A DNA stretch of 64,000 nucleotides, taken from positions 1 to 64,000 of the forward strand of contig JACKAO010000002.1 of NCBI GenBank assembly GCA_020635035.1, given 5' to 3'. Each line of letters starts with the position of its first letter. The first letter of the stretch is position 1. The translations under genes and the position numbers were made by a program. Below, piece after piece: positions 18,172-26,676 of the stretch. Below the pieces are notes generated by a model. It was not told where the DNA came from. It ran no database searches and was given only the letters and a program-made list of their open reading frames with translations. This DNA is from Calditrichia bacterium (GTDB taxonomy: Bacteria; Calditrichota; Calditrichia; Calditrichales; J004).

Positions 18172-18450
18172 ATGATAATATGTAAAATTATCGGGGACGT
18201 TGTCTCAACAGTAAAGAATAGGCGCCTTAACGGCAAAAAGATTCTTATTGCCCAGCCTTTGGATTTAAACGGAGAGCCCGATGGCAAGGAGATTTTGGTT
18301 ATAGATACTGTTGATGCAGGTGCAGGTGACCGGGTGCTTGTAATGCGCGAAGGTGGTTCCGCCCGAATTGTTTTGCAGGATAATGAAATTCCGGTTCAGG
18401 CTGTTATTGTTGCAGTTGTGGATGATATTGATATTGTGAAGGAAAAATAG
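18172..18450 (+). CDS. EutN/CcmL-type bacterial microcompartment vertex protein
   Basis: A 92-residue pentameric shell (BMC-P) protein. It opens with the family pattern IICKIIGDVVSTVKNRRLNGKK, split here by a D, then KILIAQPL and DTVDAGAGDRVLVMREGGSAR, the conserved core that caps the vertices of microcompartments. It follows the mutase stop codon with no gap and precedes DeoC by 45 bp. No hexameric (BMC-H) or trimeric shell gene is in the window. Either the shell genes lie elsewhere, as in satellite loci, or the protein acts without a shell. Surrounding genes point to deoxynucleoside catabolism, not ethanolamine or carboxysomes. Confidence 0.92.
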   Translation: MIICKIIGDVVSTVKNRRLNGKKILIAQPLDLNGEPDGKEILVIDTVDAGAGDRVLVMREGGSARIVLQDNEIPVQAVIVAVVDDIDIVKEK

Positions 18451-18495
18451 CTTCATAGTCATTGTCTGCATTTATTTAAAAATGAAAGAAAAAAT

Positions 18496-19347
18496 ATGTC
18501 TACTATTACATCTGATATTATTGATGATATCATAAGCCAGGTCATTGCCGAATCTAATTTGGCCGAGTGCCCGACCTGCGCTCAGAATCATGTCCGCCCT
18601 TTTAGTTATGATGCGGCGAATGATCTCGTTTCATTTGGCGCAAGCCGTGTTGGAGTGGTTGCTCCATCCTGCCCGCCAAAATACGAGATGGCGCGTTGGA
18701 TTGATCATACTATTCTTAAACCGGATACAACCCTTGAACAGATTGAAAAAATTTGTGAAGAAGCACGCGAGCACAAATTTGCTTCGGTTTGTATCAATCC
18801 GACATGGGTAAGCACCTGTTACAAACTATTACGTGGCAGTGATGTAAAAGTATGCACTGTTATCGGATTTCCATTAGGGGCAACCCTGCCGGAAGTAAAG
18901 GCAACAGAAACCCGTCAGGTTATAAACCAGGGCGCCCAGGAAGTTGATATGGTTATTAATATTGGTGCATTAAAATCAGGTGATCTGGCATTGGTAGAGC
19001 ATGATATCCGTTCTGTTGTAAGGGCAGCAGGCAGGCAGACAGTTAAGGTGATACTGGAAACATGTCTCCTTACAGATGAAGAAAAAGTCAGCGCCTGTGT
19101 CATCGCTAAAAAAGCCGGTGCAAACTTCGTAAAAACATCTACCGGTTTCAGCTCCGGCGGTGCGACGGTAACAGACGTTGCACTTATGCGTAAAATAGTT
19201 GGCGCCGCGATGGGTGTTAAAGCAAGCGGTGGTGTTCGCAGTTATGACGAAGCCTGTAAGATGGTCGAAGCAGGAGCAACACGAATTGGTGCCAGTGCCA
19301 GCGTTGCAATCGTTTCCAATGGCAGCAGTGAAAAAAATGATTACTAG
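18496..19347 (+). CDS. deoC: Deoxyribose-phosphate aldolase with N-terminal extension
   Basis: Class I aldolase cleaving 2-deoxyribose-5-phosphate to glyceraldehyde-3-phosphate and acetaldehyde. The catalytic domain occupies residues 65-275: Schiff-base K213 in [14 protein letters not shown], proton-relay K242 in VKASGGVR and D151 in [14 protein letters not shown]. The 283-residue chain is longer than typical DeoC (about 220-260) because of about 63 extra N-terminal residues. These begin with a short amphipathic helix ([17 protein letters not shown]) and then a linker with CPTC and an FGASRVG segment. Short N-terminal amphipathic helices like this act as encapsulation peptides in microcompartment enzymes, and an EutN gene lies just upstream. 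Same strand as the mutase and phosphorylase genes. Confidence 0.95.
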   Translation: MSTITSDIIDDIISQVIAESNLAECPTCAQNHVRPFSYDAANDLVSFGASRVGVVAPSCPPKYEMARWIDHTILKPDTTLEQIEKICEEAREHKFASVCINPTWVSTCYKLLRGSDVKVCTVIGFPLGATLPEVKATETRQVINQGAQEVDMVINIGALKSGDLALVEHDIRSVVRAAGRQTVKVILETCLLTDEEKVSACVIAKKAGANFVKTSTGFSSGGATVTDVALMRKIVGAAMGVKASGGVRSYDEACKMVEAGATRIGASASVAIVSNGSSEKNDY

Positions 19348-19368
19348 CAAAATCTGTGGCTATAATTA

Positions 19369-20691
19369 ATGACCCCTTATGAAATAATCTCCCGTAAACG
19401 CGATAGGAAAGAACTTTCCCGTGAGCAAATCGAATTCCTAATTAACGGTGTAACAGACCAGTCCATCCCCGATTACCAGCTTGCCGCCTGGCTTATGGCG
19501 GTTTATCTGAACGGGATGAACCCTTCAGAAAAACATTTCCTTACACAGGCAATGCTGCACTCCGGTGAAGTGATTGATTTAAAAGAGATTCCCGGGATAA
19601 AAGTTGACAAGCACAGTACCGGCGGAGTTGGTGACAAGGTTTCAATTATTCTTGCACCGATTGTTGCCGCTGCCGGTGTTTCTGTTCCGATGATTTCCGG
19701 ACGGGGCCTTGGACATACAGGAGGGACACTTGATAAATTGCAAAGTATTCCCGGTTTTAAGGTTGATTATAATACAGCTGAGTACAAAAAGATTATCGCA
19801 GAAACAGGTGTTTGCCTGATAGGACAAACCAAAGATATTGCTCCTGCCGATAAAAAAATCTATGCCTTACGTGATGTTACTGCAACTGTACAATCGATAC
19901 CACTGATATCAGCATCAATTATGAGCAAAAAACTCGCTGAAGGGATTGATGCACTTGTATTGGATGTAAAAACCGGTCATGGCGCGTTTATGCAGGAATA
20001 CGCTCAGGCAATCGAGCTGGCAAAAAGCCTGATTGAGATTGGAGAAGCAGCCGGAAAGCAAACCGTTGCATATATCACAAATATGAATCAACCACTTGGT
20101 AACACTGTTGGCAACTGGCTGGAAGTTAAAGAATGTATCGACTGCCTGCAGGGCAATGGACCTGACGACCTGATGGAGGTAACACACCAGTTATGCGGTG
20201 CAATGATCTGGCTTGGCAAGAAGGCTGAATCCATTGAGCAGGGAGTGGAAATCTCTCAAAAAATGATTTCTTCAGGAAAAGCATGGGATAAATTTTTACA
20301 GATCGTCGAGCGGCAACAAGGTTCTGTAGAAATGGTAAAAAATCCGCAGAATTACCCGCGGGCAAAACATCAGCTAGAGATTAAATCGGAAAAAGACGGC
20401 TATTTATCAGCTATTAACTCACTTGAAATTGGACTGGCATCCGTTGGGCTTGGTGCCGGACGTTTGAAATGGGAAGATAACATTGATCCCAGGGCAGGAA
20501 TCATTCTGAACAGAAAACAGGGTGCTGTTATTAAGAAGAATGACACAATAATGACTTTGTATAGTGACAACATGAAGGCACTGAATGAAACCAGTGTTTC
20601 TTTGTTGGAAAAATCGATTCAAATCACTCATCAAAAACCTGATCCCGAACCATTGATTATAACGTACCTAGATAAAAACAACTTGTCCTGA
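19369..20691 (+). CDS. Pyrimidine-nucleoside (thymidine) phosphorylase
   Basis: A 440-residue member of the DeoA/Pdp family that phosphorolyses thymidine, deoxyuridine and (for Pdp) uridine to base plus (deoxy)ribose-1-phosphate. The family signature SGRGLGHTGGTLDKL lies at residues 110-124, the phosphate site KVDKHSTGGVGDKVS at 78-92, and the base-binding ALRDVTATVQSIPLISASI near 165. It starts 21 bp after deoC and supplies the substrate that the upstream mutase and DeoC would consume. DeoA and Pdp cannot be told apart by eye, so I give no symbol. Confidence 0.94.
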   Translation: MTPYEIISRKRDRKELSREQIEFLINGVTDQSIPDYQLAAWLMAVYLNGMNPSEKHFLTQAMLHSGEVIDLKEIPGIKVDKHSTGGVGDKVSIILAPIVAAAGVSVPMISGRGLGHTGGTLDKLQSIPGFKVDYNTAEYKKIIAETGVCLIGQTKDIAPADKKIYALRDVTATVQSIPLISASIMSKKLAEGIDALVLDVKTGHGAFMQEYAQAIELAKSLIEIGEAAGKQTVAYITNMNQPLGNTVGNWLEVKECIDCLQGNGPDDLMEVTHQLCGAMIWLGKKAESIEQGVEISQKMISSGKAWDKFLQIVERQQGSVEMVKNPQNYPRAKHQLEIKSEKDGYLSAINSLEIGLASVGLGAGRLKWEDNIDPRAGIILNRKQGAVIKKNDTIMTLYSDNMKALNETSVSLLEKSIQITHQKPDPEPLIITYLDKNNLS

Positions 20692-20696
20692 CCCCT

Positions 20697-21488
20697 ATGA
20701 AAAACATAAGCAAGCGGCAGCAAAAGCGCATCGATTACTTTCTCAAGGAAAAACAGAACCGCAAGGAAAAACGTGAAAGTATCCACAACCAGGAACTGCC
20801 AAAATATTTGGAAAACCGTATTCCTGTTGTGCGCAGGCTGAGCCGCAATATTGACCAACTGCTGATTGTATCGTCGTTCGTTTCTCCCCCTTTAAAACCG
20901 GGATTGATTGACCGACTTTTAGTGCTTGCTGAAATTGAAGAAGTTAAACCTTTAATTTGCCTTAATAAATCAGACCTGGTAGAAGATCCGAATGAACTTA
21001 TGGAAGCTGTAAAAATTTATAAAGATATCGGATACTGGGTAATGATTACTTCCGCAAAAACCGGAACAGGCATCCGTGAACTTAATGACTTAATCCGTAA
21101 TAAACGTTCGGCTTTGGCAGGCCACTCCGGTGTAGGAAAAAGCAGTTTATTAAATGCTCTGCAGCCGGATCTGCAGATTGCTGAAGGTGAAGTCTCAGCA
21201 TGGAATAATAAGGGAAAGCACACTACCACCCAGGTAACTACCTACAGGTTGGATGAAAAAACCGAAGTTTACGATTTGCCGGGCCTGAAACAACTTGACT
21301 TTGTTGATATCCACCGCGATGAAGCGCGTTTTTACTTCCGGGAGTTTCTGGATTTTGCAGAAGACTGTAAGTTTAATGATTGTCTGCACCTGAGCGAGCA
21401 CGACTGTGCCATTAAAAAGGCTGTGGAAGAAAAATTAATTTCTGAGCAGCGTTATAAATCTTACTGCAATTTTGTAGAAAGTCTATAG
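20697..21488 (+). CDS. rsgA: Ribosome small-subunit GTPase RsgA lacking the N-terminal OB domain
   Basis: A circularly permuted GTPase that assists late 30S assembly. The order is G4 NKSD (90-93), then G1 GHSGVGKS (142-149), the KHTTTQVT switch, G3 DLPG and the zinc motif C-x5-C-x-H-x5-C (CKFNDCLHLSEHDC). At 263 residues it is shorter than usual RsgA (about 290-350). The N-terminal OB fold is replaced by a short, very basic helical stretch (residues 1-35, rich in K, R and Q). It begins 5 bp after the phosphorylase stop and ends the rightward operon at a terminator. Confidence 0.92.
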   Translation: MKNISKRQQKRIDYFLKEKQNRKEKRESIHNQELPKYLENRIPVVRRLSRNIDQLLIVSSFVSPPLKPGLIDRLLVLAEIEEVKPLICLNKSDLVEDPNELMEAVKIYKDIGYWVMITSAKTGTGIRELNDLIRNKRSALAGHSGVGKSSLLNALQPDLQIAEGEVSAWNNKGKHTTTQVTTYRLDEKTEVYDLPGLKQLDFVDIHRDEARFYFREFLDFAEDCKFNDCLHLSEHDCAIKKAVEEKLISEQRYKSYCNFVESL

Positions 21489-21497
21489 ACTAAATAA

Positions 21498-21530
21498 AAA
21501 AAGGGTGAAATAATCTCCACCCTTTTTAGA
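21498..21530. terminator. Bidirectional intrinsic terminator between convergent genes
   Basis: AAAAAGGGTG (21498-21507) pairs with CACCCTTTTT (21518-21527). It has a T run on the plus side and an A run on the other, so it can serve both rsgA and the convergent GDSL gene. Confidence 0.88.
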
Positions 21531-21556
21531 AAATTACAATTTCGAACTGATCTTAT

Positions 21557-22924
21557 TTATTGACCACTGAACAACTTTACAACATTATCCAGCGCATCTT
21601 CCTGGTAACTGGCCTTTGCCAGGTTAACGGAAGGTGAAATATCACTCATCATTTCAACAATATTTACAAACGGAATACTGGCATTAAATTCCGCATTGAT
21701 TGTTTCAATGAATTTATTGGCAACAATAGCATAACCCAAATCAGATGGGTGTACGCCATCATAGCTGAATAATCCGCCGGTTACCATAGCTGTTGTAAAT
21801 TCCAGTCCGCCTACATAATAACCATCAGCAGCTACATCAGCAAAGAAGCCATTAAAATCAATTACCGGGATAGAACGTGCTGACGCCAGGCTGGCAATTG
21901 CACTGTTGAAATTGTCGATAGCTGTTTGTGCAACAGCAGCTTCATCTGCATCAAGAACATACTGGCTGCCTAAAGGATTATTTTCAGCAAAACCAACACC
22001 TGTAGCGACAACGCTCTGAGCTGTTAAGAGAATATAATCATTCGCCGTCGCCTGGCGAACACCACTGGCTGTTTGAATCCATAAAGGAAGCGGAGTTCCG
22101 ATTCCGGGATCAATAGCATATGGTACTGTTGTAAAGAAAGGAATTGCAGTTACATTTGGAATATTGCCAACAACAACATCAGCATTCATTGCAACTAATG
22201 CATCAAAAAGCTGGGTATTCAGCGCAGTAAAGATCGTAAGATCTGTCGGGCTGGATGGAGAAACACCACCGCTTGTTGCATAACCAAGAACATCATTATT
22301 TCCGATCCAGCATGTAACAAATGTTGGCATTAAAGCCCCTGCCTGTTGAACAGGTGTTGTGTTGCCGAATGCGGGGTTCGCATTTCTAAGAATTACATCA
22401 AAGAAGGAATTGGTTCCACTCGCGCTGGTCGCTGCACTGGTTGCATTAAGCAGATCATAGGTCACTGCACCTGGAACGCCTAAATTATTGTAAGGTGCTG
22501 CATGTGTCATGACTTCAGTGGATGAATATGGCGACATTGGGTTAAAATCCGGATAGCTGGCGTATGGAGCAGGCTGAATTGAAGGATTTACTTTTCCTTC
22601 AGAATCCACCAGTGATTTAAGTTCAAGAATTCCGGCGCCGGAAGTTGTATAAGTTCCAATACCCGGGTAACCTAATAATGGTTGAGCAAAGCTTGCGGCA
22701 ACACCGGCTTGTTTAGCTATTTGTGCCGGGTAACTGTAAACCTGGTGTACTTCAGTCAAAGCGCCTGACTGGTAACCGGCTGTTAAGCTGTTACCCAAAG
22801 CAACATACCGGGAAAAATCAGCATTACCTGTGCTGAGTGCTGTTACTTTGGTTCCGGGCTCATCGAGAGAACACCCGAAAACAAAGAACAATGAGACAAT
22901 TAAAATGCTATTTAATATTTTCAT
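21557..22924 (-). CDS. SGNH/GDSL hydrolase lipoprotein
   Basis: A 455-residue lipoprotein (lipobox V-F-G-C18) with the SGNH esterase blocks: block I YVALGNSLTAG with nucleophile S46, block III WIGNNDVLGYA, and block V DGVHPSDLGY supplying the Asp/His pair. The chain is longer than typical GDSL esterases and carries insertions between blocks I and III. ATG 22924 has AGGAGA upstream and starts the signal peptide; an in-frame extension to 22963 would overlap the porin gene. It follows a FadL-type porin by 22 bp, so the pair probably hydrolyses lipid esters and imports the released fatty acids (inference). Confidence 0.88.
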   Translation of the reverse strand: MKILNSILIVSLFFVFGCSLDEPGTKVTALSTGNADFSRYVALGNSLTAGYQSGALTEVHQVYSYPAQIAKQAGVAASFAQPLLGYPGIGTYTTSGAGILELKSLVDSEGKVNPSIQPAPYASYPDFNPMSPYSSTEVMTHAAPYNNLGVPGAVTYDLLNATSAATSASGTNSFFDVILRNANPAFGNTTPVQQAGALMPTFVTCWIGNNDVLGYATSGGVSPSSPTDLTIFTALNTQLFDALVAMNADVVVGNIPNVTAIPFFTTVPYAIDPGIGTPLPLWIQTASGVRQATANDYILLTAQSVVATGVGFAENNPLGSQYVLDADEAAVAQTAIDNFNSAIASLASARSIPVIDFNGFFADVAADGYYVGGLEFTTAMVTGGLFSYDGVHPSDLGYAIVANKFIETINAEFNASIPFVNIVEMMSDISPSVNLAKASYQEDALDNVVKLFSGQ

Positions 22925-22946
22925 GGATTTTCTCCTGTTTATTCTT

Positions 22947-24200
22947 CTAGAGCCCATACTCAAAACTTACACCAAACAGATTACCTAATCCGGTGTATTT
23001 TCCATTGAACCCTTCAACACTATTAGTAATGGTACGATCATCCTGGGTAAGCAGCATATAATAACCATCAATAGTCAGGTTATTAATTTTATAACCAACA
23101 CCCACTGAATAAAGATTACGATCACCTTCCGGCAAGGATGGTTCTACATATTCATCCGGAACGGCTTTATTGTCACGCAGATAACCAAGACGCAAAGCAA
23201 GCGCATCATCTACCTGGTACTGAAGACCAAAACGAAGACTGTATGAATCTTCATATTTGCGAACAGCAACAGATTCATCACGACCGGCAACCGGTTCATC
23301 AAATTTTAAAACCAGCTCATCATAAGAACTCCAGCCTAACTGCATCCAGTCAAACTCAGCGATTAATTTGTCTGTAAACTGATAAGCAATCCCTGCACCC
23401 ATTAAAGTTGGTAATTCCAGATCGGCACTTCCGCCGGTATTCGGGAAAAAGCCTGCGATCTCAGCATCAGCAACGGGATTTCCGGTTGCAGGAAAATCAA
23501 ATGTTACTTCACCGTCAGTAAACTCAAGCATAACATTGTTACGATAAACCACACCAAGAGAAAGTTTATCACTTGGTTTGTACTGCAATCCTAAATTGAT
23601 GCCGTAGCCTGTTGTCTGAGCATCCAGTTTTGTTTCACCAAAAACACTGCGCGGGCCAAACCAAACACTGTATTCAAGTGTAACACTGGCTATTACAGCA
23701 CTGAAACCTGCGGCAACGGACAATCCATCCATAATTTCATAAGCAATAACAGGATTCAGATAAAATGTTTCTACTGTTGAATTTGTTGCTAATTGCCGTC
23801 CGGGCCAGTTTGTAGCCCATTCCGAGCCAAGGCCAAAAAGAGTATAGAAACCAAATCCGGCGCTTAGTTTATCGTTAATCTGGTAAGTTGCATAAAAAGT
23901 GGAAGGAGGAAAGATGTTTTTTTCCGCTTCAGTATAAAGATTAGGATCCACATTTGTTGGTCCCTGAAAAGCAAATTGGGGAGCAATTATAGTAGTTCCC
24001 AAACCAAGTTTGAGTCCATTCAGGCTGGTAATCCCTGCCGGATTATAGAATACGCCTGTAACATCATTGGCTTGTGCGATAAACGCACCACCCATCGCGG
24101 TAGCTTTGGCACCCTGTTCATAAATCGAAAAACCGGATGCAAACACCAGCGATGACGAGAAGACGATCGTTGCGGCCAACATCGTAAACTTCTTGAGCAT
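22947..24200 (-). CDS. OmpP1/FadL-family outer-membrane transporter
   Basis: A 417-residue beta-barrel with signal peptide (1-21) followed by the FadL hatch signature GFSIYEQGAKATAMGG, then AQANDVTGVFYNPAGI. The rest alternates as 14 strands and ends in an aromatic strand (GVSFEYGL). FadL proteins import long-chain fatty acids or other hydrophobic compounds. AAGGAGG precedes ATG 24200, a strong ribosome site. First in a two-gene unit with the GDSL lipoprotein. Confidence 0.93.
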   Translation of the reverse strand: MLKKFTMLAATIVFSSSLVFASGFSIYEQGAKATAMGGAFIAQANDVTGVFYNPAGITSLNGLKLGLGTTIIAPQFAFQGPTNVDPNLYTEAEKNIFPPSTFYATYQINDKLSAGFGFYTLFGLGSEWATNWPGRQLATNSTVETFYLNPVIAYEIMDGLSVAAGFSAVIASVTLEYSVWFGPRSVFGETKLDAQTTGYGINLGLQYKPSDKLSLGVVYRNNVMLEFTDGEVTFDFPATGNPVADAEIAGFFPNTGGSADLELPTLMGAGIAYQFTDKLIAEFDWMQLGWSSYDELVLKFDEPVAGRDESVAVRKYEDSYSLRFGLQYQVDDALALRLGYLRDNKAVPDEYVEPSLPEGDRNLYSVGVGYKINNLTIDGYYMLLTQDDRTITNSVEGFNGKYTGLGNLFGVSFEYGL

Positions 24201-24362
24201 AGTGCCTCCTTAAATGAATGATAGTTGATTTATTATTAGAAAAGAATTTTGTAATGATTAAAGCTGAGTCAGATTCGCTGATCTTTAAAACTACATTGAT
24301 GATTTAATAAAGTCAAGGTAAGTATTGATGTTTAAAAAGTATGATATTTTGTAATAATTCTT

Positions 24363-24395
24363 GATGCTGCCACTTTAAATGACAGCATCTTTTTT
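24363..24395. terminator. Hairpin downstream of the repeat-rich cargo gene
   Basis: GATGCTG (24363-24369) pairs with CAGCATC (24383-24389). The T run (24390-24395) lies on the plus side, so it fits a plus-strand terminator better than one for the leftward gene ending at 24399; its real role is unclear. Confidence 0.35.
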
Positions 24396-24398
24396 GGG

Positions 24399-26651
24399 CT
24401 ACTTTATAAGCAACATCCTTCCCACTTTAACCTGATCCTTAAAGCGAATAGCAATAAAATAACTTCCGCTTGCAAGATCTTTCCCGTTGAACAATACCCT
24501 GTGTTGTCCTGCCTGCTGAACTGCATTTACAAGGGTTGTAACTTTTTGACCAAGAATGTTAAATACTTCGAGAGTTACTTTTCCAGTCGCCGGCAGACTG
24601 TAAGGAATGGTCGTTGTCGGATTGAACGGATTTGGATAATTTGTTTTTAATGCAAAAACGTCCGGTGCGTTTAAAACGTTTTCCATAATACCCGAAACAA
24701 AAGTTTTACTTGTTGTAAACTTAAATAGATCATCTACAGTAATCGGTCTTTTTGTATAAACAAATTGAGTATCACCCGCTGCAGGCATTGTAACTGTTCC
24801 GGCAGAGAGTGCAGTTGTTATTTCCACATGAGTATTATTGGAATTATCCCGGTACGCTTCCGGCGTAAGAAAAATAATTCTTTCTGTCGGTTCCCAGAAA
24901 TTATTGGTTTTTTTATTGTCTTCTGCAACAAATAGATCAATCGGTTCATTATCTGTTAAATTCCAGGCTTTAAATGGCACCGGTACAGCCCCATAAAAAC
25001 CGTTTGCTGTGTCTAATGGTTGTGTGTATTGGCCATTCAGGGTATCCGTTGATCCCCAGATTAAGGCGACATCAATCGGAGCAATTTTTGTGGTTCCGAT
25101 GGTTGGTTTTGTATAGTCAACCAATACATTCGTACCGGTACTGTTTAGAAAATAGGATTTGTCAGCATCGTACGTCATTTCAAAAACCGGATTGAACTGA
25201 ACTGCAATTCCATCAAAAACAGGGGTGATATAAAAAGCGTTCACACCTTTATCTAATGGGTAATCACTAACTACCATTTCTTCTGAATTTGTGTTCTTAA
25301 TTGAGACTTTTGCCGCGTCTTCAGTTATGTCTGAAAAGGACATCTCGTAATTTTTGTTTTGCAATTGGGATGAATCCACAACATGTACTTTAAAGGTAAA
25401 AGTAGATCTGCCCTGTTCATGGCTGTAAGTCTTTTCATCAAAAACACCTATAGGCATAACCGGTTGAATCCGGCGGGCTATCACTTCATAATCATTATTA
25501 TACTGCCCCCAGCTCGACCAGCACACCAGTAATTCATCGTCGTTTTGAGTCGGGATAAAATCCGGTTCCCACTGAAAAGAATCATGATATAAATTTACCG
25601 GTGTTTCAAAAGATCGTTTATAGCCCGTTGTGTCAAACATCTGGGCTACAACACCTTCGCGGCTGTCGTCCTGCATCCAGCTGGACCAGACAATTGAGAA
25701 TATCTTGTCATTCATTTTTTTTATGCGCGGAAGCCATTGATAATGATAGGTCGTCTCGTTTACCTGGGTTTCCGGGCCTTGCTTATTTCCGTTCTTATCA
25801 AATTTTTGAAGAAAAATCCCCCCCCTGTCACCATCCTGCTGCCAGCTGCACCAGGTTACAAAAAATGAACCACCTGCGAACGTTTCGATATCACCAAACC
25901 ACTGATAGTCATTTGTTTGCGTATTAATACCAAACTCTCCACCGATTTTTTCTGCATCTGCAGTAAACAGCTGGCCAACTATGCCATATCCGGCAGGAGT
26001 CTGGATATCCTGTTTCCAGGATTCCCAAATTATTATAAAACGTCCATCATCAAAAAATTTAACCGCAGGACGTGCCTGGCTATATTCGGTCCGTGTGTTT
26101 GCCCGGAATTCACCCCCAACCTTTTCCCCGGCAGCATTAAAACGTTGTGCATAAATACCACGATCCGAACCATCCTGATACCAGGATTCCCATGCAGCAA
26201 TTGCATTTCCCTGGCTGTCCATTGCAACTACCGGATTCGTCTGCGAAAAATCAATTGTAGTGTTTACCAATATTTCATCCCCGAAGGCTCCTTCAGAAAA
26301 AATACGCGTCTTAACATCATATACAGAATCAACACCATTATGTGATGCCCAGGCAACTATGAAACTGCCCTTACCATTTGAAGCAAGCGAAATCTTTTCC
26401 TGTTCACCGGCAGTATGCTGGTTAACCTTTATTTCATCACCTGTTTTTATATCTTCATTGCTAAAAAACTGTAGAAAAATATCTCCGGGATCGTTCTCAG
26501 ATACAGAATTCCAGACAACCGCATATGTATTTTCATCAATCCATTCGATTTGTGCATCACGTTGTGTGTTTTCAATGGTTGTGTTTACCAGAAATTCATC
26601 TCCTGCCTTTAATAAGCTGGCGAAAAGGAGAATCATAATTAAATTCTTCAT
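24399..26651 (-). CDS. Secreted repeat (propeller-like) protein with type IX sorting domain
   Basis: A 750-residue secreted protein: short signal (1-16), then about seven degenerate repeats of roughly 55 residues (residues 20-400). The consensus is GxEFxVNTxT, Q-x-x-P, then a F-x-V-x-W-x-S-W-x-Q-D-G strand and GIxxQxF, probably blades of a beta-propeller. A beta-sandwich region (about 400-660) follows, then a sorting domain (about 665-750; NYPNPFNPTTTIPYSL, ending RMLLIK). Likely displayed on the surface; ligand unknown. Weak ribosome site. Stand-alone gene 25 bp downstream of the VanX-like gene. Confidence 0.8.
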   Translation of the reverse strand: MKNLIMILLFASLLKAGDEFLVNTTIENTQRDAQIEWIDENTYAVVWNSVSENDPGDIFLQFFSNEDIKTGDEIKVNQHTAGEQEKISLASNGKGSFIVAWASHNGVDSVYDVKTRIFSEGAFGDEILVNTTIDFSQTNPVVAMDSQGNAIAAWESWYQDGSDRGIYAQRFNAAGEKVGGEFRANTRTEYSQARPAVKFFDDGRFIIIWESWKQDIQTPAGYGIVGQLFTADAEKIGGEFGINTQTNDYQWFGDIETFAGGSFFVTWCSWQQDGDRGGIFLQKFDKNGNKQGPETQVNETTYHYQWLPRIKKMNDKIFSIVWSSWMQDDSREGVVAQMFDTTGYKRSFETPVNLYHDSFQWEPDFIPTQNDDELLVCWSSWGQYNNDYEVIARRIQPVMPIGVFDEKTYSHEQGRSTFTFKVHVVDSSQLQNKNYEMSFSDITEDAAKVSIKNTNSEEMVVSDYPLDKGVNAFYITPVFDGIAVQFNPVFEMTYDADKSYFLNSTGTNVLVDYTKPTIGTTKIAPIDVALIWGSTDTLNGQYTQPLDTANGFYGAVPVPFKAWNLTDNEPIDLFVAEDNKKTNNFWEPTERIIFLTPEAYRDNSNNTHVEITTALSAGTVTMPAAGDTQFVYTKRPITVDDLFKFTTSKTFVSGIMENVLNAPDVFALKTNYPNPFNPTTTIPYSLPATGKVTLEVFNILGQKVTTLVNAVQQAGQHRVLFNGKDLASGSYFIAIRFKDQVKVGRMLLIK

Positions 26652-26676
26652 TTTGTTTTTCCAGTTTGAAATAAAA

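Noticed and set aside
18172..18450. Ethanolamine utilisation or carboxysome locus
   Set aside because: Neighbours encode deoxynucleoside catabolism, and no eut or ccm enzymes are present.
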